Source: Megamerina dolium (lineage: Eukaryota > Arthropoda > Insecta > Diptera > Megamerinidae). From it: 64,000 bases of DNA. The notes under the pieces were generated by a model. That model did not search any database and was not told the DNA's origin. It worked only from the letters and a program-made list of their open reading frames with translations. Shown piece after piece: positions 1-13,000 of the stretch; position 1 is the stretch's first letter; every line of letters begins with the position of its first letter. The stretch covers positions 16,357,868 to 16,421,867 of the forward strand of contig OY978526.1 in the NCBI GenBank assembly GCA_963854835.1. Direction: 5' to 3'. The position numbers were made by a program, and so were the translations under genes.

Positions 1-170
1 CTACCTCTCATACAAAGATATATCCTCGAGTGTACTTTGGGCACGAAAATAAAAAGCTATAAGCTATGTGCAAATATGTTTGAAAATAGGTATCAATGGG
101 TGAAAACCACGCCTGCTTCCAGTACAAAAGTTTCATTTTTCGAAAGTATGGCTACTTCCCTCTCATAGAA
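1..170 (-). repeat. Units of the ~150-bp dispersed repeat (family 1)
   Basis: The sequence carries the family hallmarks seen at 19.1-19.9 kb in the same orientation: GAAAACCACGCCTGCTTCC followed by TACAAAAGT, with a second copy of the CTCATACAAA core at positions 6-15. At least one complete and one partial unit are present. They are diverged and lie in the intron upstream of the first visible exon. Confidence 0.5.
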
Positions 171-273
171 CATATTACCGACGTTGAGCATTCCAAAATA
201 TGTATTTGAACTGAATTCACTATTACAGAATAAAATGTTTAACCTTTCGTCTTTACATTTTTCTTACTTTCAG

Positions 274-1098
274 AACGAAATTAACGAAGTATTTGAATTA
301 CACAAAGCGCGCCAAAGAATACAGAAAATGCAAGAGGAACAGCAGCAAAAACAAGAAAATTTGTCAACTGACATCGCCACCACAACCAGTGAATACCACA
401 ATGACGAATTATCACATTCCACAGAATCAGATAGTGGATTTGACAGTGCCACTTGTGGACACAACAGTAGCTGCAATGTAAGCATTGCCAGTTGTGGTGT
501 CAAGAATAAATCACCACAACGTTTCACAGGACAAATATCAGCTAATGGTGATCAACATCAACATCATGCTGAGATAATTAGTACACCAGCAGCAGCAGCA
601 GCATCTACACTGACAACTGAAGAACAAAGAAAAACAATAACCAAGTTAAAAGCTTTACCACCACCACCAATAAGTCCCACACCACCGTCAACTGCCAGCA
701 CTGCTAACGAGAACAACACCAATGATGACACTACTTCAACTTCTGTGTCAACACTGAAGCGCCTGCGTCAACAATTGCAACAACATGTAAGGGCTACCGA
801 TGCGAATGCCACCACCGGCGCCGTTGGTGTGGCATCTGAGACCAATGACGATCTTAATATTTGGGCAAACAAATTCCTACGAGATCTGGACAACTTAATG
901 GCAACATCAGATAAATTGCCAACATCTTCATCGGCCGCGTCGTCACCAACATCAACAACATCACCAATGCTGTTGTCGGCTGCTGCAACAGCAGCCATAC
1001 AGAGTCGTTATGGCAAAAACAATACGATGACAGATCGCGAACATGCTACCACAGCAGCGATGGCGGCAAATGGCATAGTTCTAAGACCGGAGAAGCAT
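274..1098 (+). CDS. cv-c: cv-c long-isoform exon (first exon visible)
   Basis: The acceptor is a pyrimidine tract ending TTTCAG at 273 and the donor is GTAAGT at 1099; the exon holds exactly 275 codons, phase 0 at both ends. It encodes an N-terminal, probably disordered segment. It starts NEINEVFELHKARQRIQK, a charged helix likely to form a coiled coil, followed by a Gln/Lys-rich stretch, an acidic-serine patch SDSGFDSATC, poly-Ala, a proline cluster PPPPISPTPP, and near residue 225 of the exon a hydrophobic/charged motif, DDLNIWANKFLRDLDNLM, which stands out from the low complexity around it. An open frame continues upstream to an ATG at 184, but the strong acceptor at 273 argues that the true start is outside the window. 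No catalytic domain is present here. This exon belongs only to the long isoform. Confidence 0.82.
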
Positions 1099-4000
1099 GT
1101 AAGTAAACACAAACAAATGATGATCTTGTGTATGTTTTCTATTTTCAAGTGTGTGTGTGTGTATGTGTGTTTATTTGCCTACTCTTAATGATTGTAAGTA
1201 TGTTTGTAGATACTCATATGCATTGTAATAGCTAATGTTGAAGTAGTAAAATGTATATATGCATTCTAAAATGTATATATGCATTGTAAAATGTATATAT
1301 TCATTGTATCAACAAACTTCTTGCTCGAACAAAGACCTTGCAAATATATTGTATATAAACATGTGTATAAATAACATACATTAGAGAGGATCATCTATTT
1401 AACTATTTAGAAATCATAACCATCATTGAAGATATCAGCAAAAATGTTCAAATATTACCGATATTTGTACAATTGAATGAATTTTTTTTTTGCTATATCC
1501 ATAAATTCCCAATAAATTCTTTTCTCACAAAACATTAAACGCGTACTAACATATATTCACATATTCATATACGCAAGATTACTTTTATGATTTTGCTAAA
1601 TAAACAAAATCGAAACAAAAATTCAGCCTAAACCTTTGCTTTAAATTTCAACACAATTCGATAAGAAATCTACAGAATTAATCTGATGCAACTTACAAGT
1701 TTTAACAAGCAAAAAGTCTTCATTTATATACATATATCGTATATTCGTAAATGTAATACTCGTACAGTTCATATGCAAAAGTTGCCGCACAAAGGCCGCA
1801 CAGTGGGAGCGCTTCATATAAAAGTAGACCATAAATAAAAAAACGTACTGGGCATTTGAAAGTTAGCACAGATGTTTCTCAGATTAAAACGACTCAAATA
1901 TGTGCAAACGCAAAAAATCTACCCATAAACATTTCTAGCTCCCATATAAAAAAGGCTAACTAATATATTATTTTGTAATTTTATCAACTTGTTTCATATA
2001 AGGTACTAGTTGCATTAGTTGGGATTAGCTGATTTCAAAAATCCTATAAATTTGACAATGTTCTATCGTGTAATACTCGAATATCTTGGATATGAAGAAA
2101 TTTTCTGCGTGAAAAGAAAAAGATTCGGGTTCATTTTGGCGCCTTTAAAACAGTTACTCATCATCATCATCATCAGGTAGTCATTACAGCTCGGGGTGAA
2201 CTTTAGCTTCGTCCACAATCCTCCTCCATTTGATGCGGTTTTCGGCAGTCAATCCTCCAATGCGTAATTTGTAGTTTTTTCAAATCAGCTAAAACTTGCC
2301 AAGTCAACATCGGACGTCTTCTGGCTTTTGGCGTTAGAGTGTTGTATTCCAGAATGTATTTTTGGGGGCGCCCATCTTCCATCCTCCTAATATGTCTAAA
2401 CCATCGTAGCCTTTGCGATTTAACAAATTTTACGATATCTTCTCCTTTGCACAATTCCAGCAATTTATCATTGTACCGTATTCGGTAAGAGCCATCTTCA
2501 ATGCGTATTGACCCAAGTATTTTACGGAGCACTTTTCTCTCGAAAACCTTTATGCTCGTTTCGTCTTTAGATGTCAAGGTCCAGTCTTAGCAGCCATACG
2601 ATAGTACTGTTAGTTCCCTCGAGAGTAAGCTACTCTCTGATTTGTATTCATGATACTATCATGTTCATGAATAGAAGCATATTTAATTTAAAAATATTGT
2701 TGTTGGCTTCTAAAGTTAAACAACTAATCGAGCTTCTGGTTTGCTGTTACGGCTGTGTGTTGAAATAAGACACAGAATATTTTCACATACTTCATATTTT
2801 TATTCACCTTATGTGTAATTATGGCATATGACTTTATATGATCATACGAATCACCTATGATGACTAATTAATTTTCTTATTATATGTCACGAAAAAAATT
2901 GACTATGAATATTAAAAATTTTGCTCAATTTTTTACCACATTTCGTACACTGCGCGACATTACAATCACTATTGATCGTGTGTGTTCTATAAACTAAATA
3001 TATATGTAGGTATTTTATTATATTTTTATTTTATATACATAACCTCATTCCACCAATCGATGATGATCATTTACTGGTATTGTGTCGACCGATCGTTGGT
3101 GATATAATATAAAACAGAGCCTTCATAAATTGTAGGGGATTAGGAGAGTGAACAAATTTTTTGTATTCTTCTCTTTGTCTCCTATCATTGATTTCTGAGC
3201 CTGAGCTTTAGTTGCATTGAGCTGCACTATGGCTAAAATTCGCGTAATTTTACAGATCGATTTATGAAATTGATCATGAAATTACCATAAATTTTTAATT
3301 CCTCGTAAGTGCAGTGGCTCAAGTTACTTTGCATGTACAAATATGTATGCTGTTGTTTCGATCGCGATGTTTCGATGTTTAGGTTCACTCTATGTATAAG
3401 GTAGATAGCTGATATTTACTTGTAGCTAGATTTTTTTTTTTTTTTCGTTTGTCATATTATTTGTTGTTCATATTGTTGTTGCTATTATTATTTTTATATT
3501 ATTATCTTTATTGTCCTCATTGCAATTCTATATAGTTATAGTTGCTCTTGTAGTCATCATATAAAAAACGTGAGAGCAAACATATGTTAACATATGTGCT
3601 ACTCACCCGATATGCGAACTTGATCGCTTCCAGACTATCTATGCAAACAACAAACACATGCATTTATGCAGTTATGTATTGGTATCTCCCTTTCAAAATA
3701 TTATTGCTTGTTGGTTGTTAGTTGTTAGTTGCTGGTTGTTAGTTGTTGCTTATTGTCACAGACGTCAACATTGTTGTCATTTTGGTGGCGTTTGGCAAAT
3801 GTTGCACGATTGTTCAATGCATAGTATTCAGATAATTTTACACTTCTTGGCTTTTCTATGTTGCAATGCACACACACACACACACTCGCTTAAACACTCA
3901 GTTGGTATCTCTGTATGTGTGTGCATGTGAGTGGCACGAGTTGGCAAAGTGCAATTTTGGTTTTTTCATCCTTCAACATATTCGTTTCTTAATCGATAAC

Positions 4001-7000
4001 CTATTGAATATTTGTATATGTGCATATGTATAAGTGTGATTGGTTTTACTTGCTATATGCTAAGTTAACAATTTTTACTAAAAGCACACAAACACACACA
4101 CATTTCTTCACATATAAGTTATGAGGAATATTAGATTGTTTGTTTGGTTTTGTGTGCTCGTTTTTTTTTTTCTTCCATTTTTCATTTATTTATTTTCAAA
4201 TTAGCCAAGTCGAGTTGACTAGTTGTGTGTGGCGGTTGCGCTTGGTTTGTTGACTGTTTGTATTGATTTTGTAAAATTTATTTTGTAATAAACGCCTGCA
4301 GCTAAGAAGAGAGCACTGCGGAATAAATAAAAAAAACAAACAAACAAACAAGTTGCAGCAATAGCAATACAATGACAATACAGCAGTAACAATAAGACAA
4401 CAATTGGCCCAAATGGGACATAATGCAATACAAAATAATACAATGGAGAAGAGAGATCTTGGGTTTTTTTTTTTCATCTTCTATTTTTTTTTTTTTTTTG
4501 TTCCCATTGCTGCTGAAGTGATGCGAATTTACGACAATTTCAGACAGACATAGTAGTAGTACATAGTAGAGATTGAATTTTATTGAAGAAACATTTTATT
4601 TTAATTAATGTCTTTCAAACGAATTTAACGGTTTTATAGGCCATATTGTCATCTGCTGCTACAACAACACACCATATAAAATAGGATTTGTTCATTGTTT
4701 AGCCGCTTCTTTATTTAATATACATATGTTTATATACATGTTTATATGTATGTTAAACATTTTACAAATCCAAATCCAACAATAGAGGAATTGTAATCAA
4801 ATAAATTTGTTAGCTCTTGACATCGGGTCAAGCGGTTGAAAGTAAACTTAAAGAAATAATAATGAATATAAAAATATATATTGTATATACAGACATATAC
4901 ATAATTACTTATATGTGAGTGTTTAGATATATGTATGAAGAGTACCAATTGCATAGATGATATTTTAATTTATCACCTATGAGAAGATTAAATCGAGCAA
5001 AAGAAAGAAATGTTTCTATTGAAGAAGGAAGAAAATGAAAAAAAAAACAACAAATCTCCATTGATTTGGATAAAGAAATATGGAAGCATGGAAAATTTTG
5101 TATAAAAAAATAAAACACATTATAAATATATGAGAATGGAAGCAGTAAGCAGAAACTTCAAACAAATGTTTAATCTTATTACCCTAGTGAAACTGTTGTC
5201 AACACATAATTTACATACAAACAATATACAAGTTTCTTGCTATACTTATTTTTGTATGATGATAATGGCCCCATTTGATTCAATGCATGGCAGATACAGA
5301 GATTATTGTGGAGTAGCTTAAACAACAATACCAGCAACAATATGTAATTATTGCATCTTCAAACGTAATAGGCACAGATTGTACCTACTATATATATGTA
5401 TAGTTTTTTGTCTATATCACTGCTGACATATAAATAACATCACCATATGTTACAGACAACCATATCGCCCTATAGCATTTATTCATACCACTACATACTA
5501 GTATGTTGTCAATGCCATAACTGAGTGTATCAAAGACTGAAAAAGCGTTTTTTGGATGTTGGAAAATATGATATTAAATAAGAAATGAACCATTTTCAAG
5601 AAGCTTAAAATTCATATCAACTTTGAACTTCACCGCATATAAAGTTGCATTTAAATTGTGCAAGTGTGAGAGTGCATCGCTTTTGATGTAACTTACAAAT
5701 GTTTATTGATAAAATGCATGTACTTGGGGAAACTTATTTAAAGTTGCTCTCATACATCCAGTAAGAAGTAGTTTATATATTTCTAGAGTAGCAGAAACTA
5801 AAAAAGAAGAAGAAGATCATGGCAGAAAATGTATTAAACAGAGCTCGTTTAATATAAACAATATCGAAAAATCAAAAGTCCGCAAATATTTTCGAATTTT
5901 TAAACATTAACAGATGAATTTCGTTAATATTAACGCTCAGCTATCCAATACAATGACAAACAGACCGACATACGTAAAAAATAAATATACATTTATATTA
6001 AAGGTAGGCGTGATTTTCATCAAATTTCGCTCATATTTAAATAAGTTCATTTATTCGCAAACATAAGTATATATACCAAGTATAACTTTTATACCTTTAT
6101 ATTTTCGTGCACCGAGTGTGAAAATGTACCTACGAAAACATACTTTTGTATGGGAGATAGGCGTGCTTCTCATCCGATTTCGTCCATTCTCAAAGTGGTC
6201 TATCTAAAAGCAAATATAAGTATACGTACCAAATTTTGCATCTATATCATTGTACTTTCATTCGCAAAGTGTGAAAATGTACCTACAAAAACATACTTTC
6301 GTATGGGAGATAGGCTTAGTTTTCAAGAAATTTTCTCTATTTTTAAACTCAACTATTCTATAGCGAATATAATTGTACTTAGTAACTTTCAGCTTTATAA
6401 CTTCATACTTTCGTCCAAAAAAGGTGAAAACATACAATTTTAGACATACTTTTGTATGGAGTATAAGCGTAGTTGTTATCCGACTTCGCAAATAAAACTT
6501 TTTTAATATACCTATTTTTAGTTTGATAACTTTATATTTATACGAAAAACGTATGAAAATATGAACTCACCAGTTCTTGTGAGGCCCATGGAATATATGT
6601 TAAAATAGAACCAATATTCGTCGGTCTATAGGGTTTATAGTGCAGTCTTGTTGGAATCATATATTAACTAAGTTAATTTTGAATCAAAAAATTTTTCATA
6701 TTCTACTACTACATCGTTGAGGATTAACTGAATCTAAAGCTCCATTGTTATTATCGTAAAATTTTGGGCCTATGATGCCACCAGACCAAAATGCATGTCG
6801 GAGACCCACTTGCATTGACTTCTTCTGAAAGATTTTTGAGTTTATCCTTTCGCATGTACGGCCCTTCTGCTTTTTCACGGCGCATTGTATAGTCAGCGTG
6901 CTTAAATTTTTACGGCTGTTGAACTTTATAATGGTGGAAGAGGTATAACAGCAAACCCTAGAATTACCATAATGGGCCCTGAGAGAAGCTTAAATGCTGA

Positions 7001-10000
7001 GTACGCCGTGGAATCGATAAATTTTGGGTGTCCGCTACACTTTCACTAATCGTTGCAGTGCTTCCATCATAACGTGCATTTTAATGGTGCATGGGCTGTA
7101 CAATATCAAAGACCTATTCGGTATCTTTGAATTTCTTTACTAATTTTTCCGCAGTTTGCTGGCTTGGTCGATACATTTTTACCAGATTAGAGCATCAAGC
7201 AAACAAGTGTCACTTTTGTTTATGATTATGTTTGACAATTGTATAACACCATATATATCATCCAGTTGCTTAAGATATGAATCCTATTTTAGTGACACAT
7301 AATAAATGCTATTTTTCAAGGGCATAACTAATACTATGATTTATGAACGCACACATAAACTCAATACACTACTCATAAATTGTGCGTACTTAAGAGATTA
7401 TTTAAAAATATGAATTTCAAGTAAAATCTTATAGTCATCATATTAAGAGAATCGTATAAGTTTAGTGTATTTTTATGATGCTTGAAAGAATTAAAAGATT
7501 TTCGTTTAGTTGCAAAACCAAATCTGTCAAAGTCTAAAAATATCATCACCCTTTAGAATTTAAATACGCTTACATATCACAAAGATGTGCACTTGCAACA
7601 AATAAAATGAAGAATAAAAAAATGTTGCAGCAACAAGTGTGAGTATGAATAAGCAAATAAGTATGATTTATGAAAATAAACAAACAAACAAAAAATGAAA
7701 ATAAAAGGCGAATATAAATGCTACTCGATTAACAATGATTTATTTATATATTCAACGAAAATAAATCAAATTTATTATCCACATCCGCACTACCACTTTT
7801 CTCAGTACATGCTATATTTGTAGCATTACACTGCAATATTTGAAATTATTATAACCTCATTGCATCAGCAGCATGGGGGAATATGTCAAATGTTGCCAAT
7901 GCCAAAATTGCATGCAAGGACCAGTATGATAATAAAACAAGTCACAGAAAATTGCAAACGTTTAATCAAGCACATTTTTTCTTCTTCTTTTTGTATTATA
8001 CCCCCTTTCAAAAAAAAAAATGAATCAGCAAACAGATGTTTCATGCATGCAACACATAGGCAACACAAGAAGGCAAAGAAACCGAAGGGAATGTAAAAAA
8101 GAAGAAACGAAAAGGAATTCAATTGCAATGCTGCAAATCTTGAAAATTGGGTCAAAACTTTTAACGAGAAATTACCAAGTAAAGGAAAGCAACAGCAACA
8201 ACAATAAGAAAAAGGAGTAGGTCGTCTTTATTGCTGTGTAGTTGTTGTTGTTGTTATTGTTGTTTTTATTTCTGTAGCTGTCATGCAACACAAAATATTT
8301 TCGGTCAATTTCTTTTTGCATTTGTTTTTTTTTTATTTTTTTTTTTATTGCTCAATAATACAATGTCCAGAGATACTAAATACGGGTACAAACATACATA
8401 ATCAATATCAAAAGAAAGAAGAATTTAAAAAAAAAACAACAACCCAAACGTCCGTCACAAGAATGTTGCTCCAATTGTGTGCTAAACGTGTTCTGATTAT
8501 TTTCGTCAACTCCTCCATACCGCATCGCTCTCATCGCTTATGCTTATTAGTAAGGAATAACCCAGAAAAGACACAATTTGGCACTTGCGAAAGTGATGTG
8601 TTCTACTGTCGTTGGTATTCTTTTTCTTATGGTTCTTATTCTTCCTTTTTTATTGTTGTTTTTTTTTCATTTTTCTTTTTGGCTACCAAATGATGAATTG
8701 CAATTCAATGAATGCGTTGATATGGCTAGCAAAAGATCAGTTTCTCTTTCGTACTCCATATTTTTTTTCTTGATTCTTTTGTAGTTCCTCATTCTTTAGA
8801 TTGTTTTTTTTTTCTTTTTGTTCGTTGTGTCGGTTTAAATTCAATTTAAAAGCAAAATTTATAAAGCCAATATATTGTTGCATACAACAAAAAGTGGGCT
8901 AAACGTCACGCACACCGCACAGCACCGCACCGCACCGCATCGCATCATCGACAATGGATTGGTGTCAGTGCGTACGTGAGTGCAACCGTTGTTTTTGCAT
9001 AAATGCTGGGCCGATTGTCGATTTAAGTAGGATTTTAATTTTATAATTACTTGATAGCTAGCTCACTCACTCGCTTACTCACTCATTTCATCAATGCGTC
9101 GTATTTACTTATCAACAATGCGCAACAGCAGGCAGCAATGCAAATCGACGCATGCGTGCCCAAGTGGCCACAGTGCATAGCATTTAGGTTACACTGCACG
9201 ACATTTGGTAAGCAACAGCAACAGCATGCACGCAAAATCGTATTACAATGAAATTGGTGATAAATTTTGCAGCGGATTTGTGGCATAAGTATTAAATACA
9301 TATGTGTATATCATGTCATTCTCATTGACTGGGTCGAATCGATTTACCGATGTGGGTTGGCCAAAAATCAAGACAATATACAAACATACAAAAGACATCA
9401 ACCGTTAAGTGGATTGCTAATAAAATGTATTTGTTGTTGTTGTTGCTTCTGTTTATTCTACCTTTGTTGTCATAAGTATTTGTTTATTTACACTCAACAA
9501 ATAATATTTATTTGTTTATTTTTTTGAGGTTACCATGTAAATTATTAAATGAAATTTACCCAATTTTTAACTTGACTTAATGATAATATTGAGCCGATTA
9601 AATGGAATTTTAAGCTCATAAAAAGAATTATGTTTCTTTTTGTTATTATTATTATTTATTATATTGGAGAAATTTTTTATATAAAAATTTTATTCCTTAT
9701 TTGTATTGACAACAAATTTTCACTCCAATAAAAATCATATTCATTTGGATTTGTTTTTTTTTTTTTCATTTTTCATTTTTCATTTTCATTCAATCAAATC
9801 AATAAAATCATTAAATGACCATCAGCATGAATGAGAGAAACAAAAAGAGACAACAAGAGAGAGAGAGAGAAAGAATGAGCCCATAAAATAACTATCTTCA
9901 TAATCAGTAAATCAGAGGGTCGGTATTGGGATTATTTGTCGATTATTGTTAGCAATTAACATGCATTTACGACTTTTTAAGTGCCATGTACAATACATTC

Positions 10001-13000
10001 ACATTTTCAACATTCTTTCTTTCGAATACTGCATACACATATCGTACATAAAATAATGTGGCGACAATCAAATTGAAGTATAAAAAATATATAAGATAAT
10101 CAAAGAAGCAATTTTGTAATTTTATTTGTATTGAAATTGTTGCGTGTACCGATAAAATAAACAAAACCAGCATTTTAATAATCATTAATAAATTCTATGT
10201 ATTTTCTTTAAGCACAATATATATTGTAATATAAAAAAGATAACTTATTTTGGATTGATATTTTCATGCAGCGTTATAGAAATATCAAAAATTTTGTTGC
10301 TTTATATACCACATGCAATTCCAGTTATGGCTGAAATATAAGCAACATTTAATGACATTTTTGTATCGCTTACATAGTGTCATCATCATAATCATCATAA
10401 TCATCATTATTATTATTAGCCATCATTATTAACTAATAAAAAATACGAAAACGTATGCATATTCGTACATAAAACAATGTGAAATTATGATAGTGTAGCA
10501 CTTTATTATTGTTAAGTGGCAACAAAGTGACTAATTAAATGCTGATTAAAGTGATCATAAAATTTTATACATAAAAATATTAAAAGAAATGTGTGATCAA
10601 TATGTTAATTTAACTTTATAGAGTCAAAGTCTATTCAGATCTATTTCAGCAATATTGACATGTTTTTTTTTATTATATCCTACCTTATGGTATTTTCATT
10701 TCTAGAAAAATATTGCCATCACTTAATTAAATGTCAATTAATTCACTTTTAATCATTTCTCTGAGAGGAATTTACATACTAAAAAAAAGAGGGTTTCTGT
10801 TTTTGAAAAAAAAAAAACATTTTCAGAGTTGATTTTTTTTTTCGACGAATGAGAAAAAATGTCACATTTTTTAGAGCACAAGCAAATATCGAAGAATTTT
10901 TGGCAAATCATTCCTGTTTTTGCTTTACAGAGGCAAAATACAATATTATAACAATCAAATATATTATTTTAAAATATGTGAGTGACATCATTTCAAAATA
11001 TGCTGCAGATAGAACAGAATTTTAATAATTCATAATCATGCAACGGTTAAAAAAAAAATTTCCATTGAATTTGCTCAGCAACCACACAATTTGTTTAAAA
11101 ATGCACATTTTAAATACAAAAAAAAAAAAACAAAATTTATAAAAACAAATCATAAAATTGCAACTTTCTGTTTCGCTGTGAAGCATCCCATGTTGTGCAG
11201 CATGTTGTAGATAAAATTGCAAATATATAAACATTTATTATGCACATATGTAAGTGCAATTCATACAATTGTATTGTAACAATATCAACGTTGCCATATT
11301 TGGGCAAGTTGGTTGGTTGACAATTGACATTTGTTGGTAATATGTCATTCTGTAGCAGTTTGTTTCACTGATGTTGTTGGTACGTGCTAGTGTAAATCGT
11401 ATTTAATTATTATTGTCAATGCGGTGATGTGATAAAAATCAAAAGTGACCACAAAAAACTGAAAAGAAAAAGGAAGAAGTAGATACCTACTACATTGTGA
11501 GGAAATATAAGTAAGTGTGCATTGAAAACATGACATTACAATACATGAATTCATTGAATGAATGAAGTATGTTTTTTTTTGTGAATTACTATTTATCTTT
11601 TTTATTTCATATACACATACTCACTGTCTGTCAGTCATTCATTGTTATTTGCGAATATACCCAAAGGATGCTTTTAGTAGAGCACTATGTGTGTTACATT
11701 GTAACGGAGCAGCAGCAGGAGCAGCAACAATCAGCCGAACCCATATTGCCAATAAATCATTTAAATCAATTTTATTTAGTCCACACATAGACTTTTGCTT
11801 TTTCAATTTTTTTTTCCTTCATCATTACTAATATTTTCTATACAACGAAAAATATTTGCTTCTCCTGCTGTGGAATAACAACACAGAGCGACACAATATT
11901 GGCTTAACGAACTCAAACTCAAGTGTAAATATACTTTTAATACAAATATCTATAATAATACGTAAAATGTACTCTATCATGCCATAAAGCAATTGTATAT
12001 AACAGCAACGGCAGCATTACAAGTGCAATTCATTTGCTTTGACAATAGTAATGGGGGGAGCGGGGCTTAATCGTATGTGCAATCACTGTGTGCAAATTTA
12101 AATCTGGGTGTCCTTAAGATGTGAATGTTGTTACTACTGCTGTTGCACTGTTGCACTGATCAATGACAATAATCATTGTAATATTGTGTTGATATGCGAT
12201 AAAAATCGATTCACTTCTTTATATCGTACTTACTACGCACTACATACAATATTGTTGCTACCTGTACACCACATCATGTAAGGTGCATGCGAAGAAATGA
12301 TACACGTCTAAAAAGTGTGTCTTTTTTAGACTATAGTATATGATATTGAATATGGTGGCGTAGCTCAGTGGTTAGAGCGTAGGCCTTCTGATCTGTTAGT
12401 TGTGGATTCATTTCCCGACTGAAGCACAAAGTTTCATATCGAAATGGTTTTTCCTTCAAATGGTGCCCACCTGTGGGCAAGGTCCCTTCCAAGACTGTAC
12501 GAAATTTAACACACGCACACAACAGTACTGGAAGAAAATCTCGGCCAAAGGGTTCTTCGGGGCTCACAAGTGTCACATATTTCTTTTTTTTTCTATGATA
12601 TTGAACTAAAACCCAAAAAATATGATCCAAATTACTTAAATTTTAATATTAGTCGATATATAAAATTATGTTTTTTAATAAATTTATACGATTTTAAGCA
12701 AAAGAGAGCGCCAGAATTGCTCCGAATATAGTTCAGGGTCTGTAGGCTTAATTGCGACTGCTTGTTCGAACAACTGAAACCATATCTCGGCAATAATATG
12801 ATAGACGTTAGGTTCTAAAACATCTAATGTCAATGACTTGCCTACATAGGTTTAGTATCTGATATTTTTATCGAAGAAAACTATTTAGAGTGTCGAATCG
12901 CACGATCTATATGGTCACTTGATGGTATGTCGATTTTATCATGTGCTGTATGAGACATAGCATAGTTCTGCCAAAACCAAATATCCTCAATATTGATTCA

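Noticed and set aside
184..1188. Taking the whole open frame 184-1188 as an exon with a start at 184
   Set aside because: A strong acceptor at 273 and donor at 1099 fit the phases of the gene; codons outside them are AT-rich intron text.
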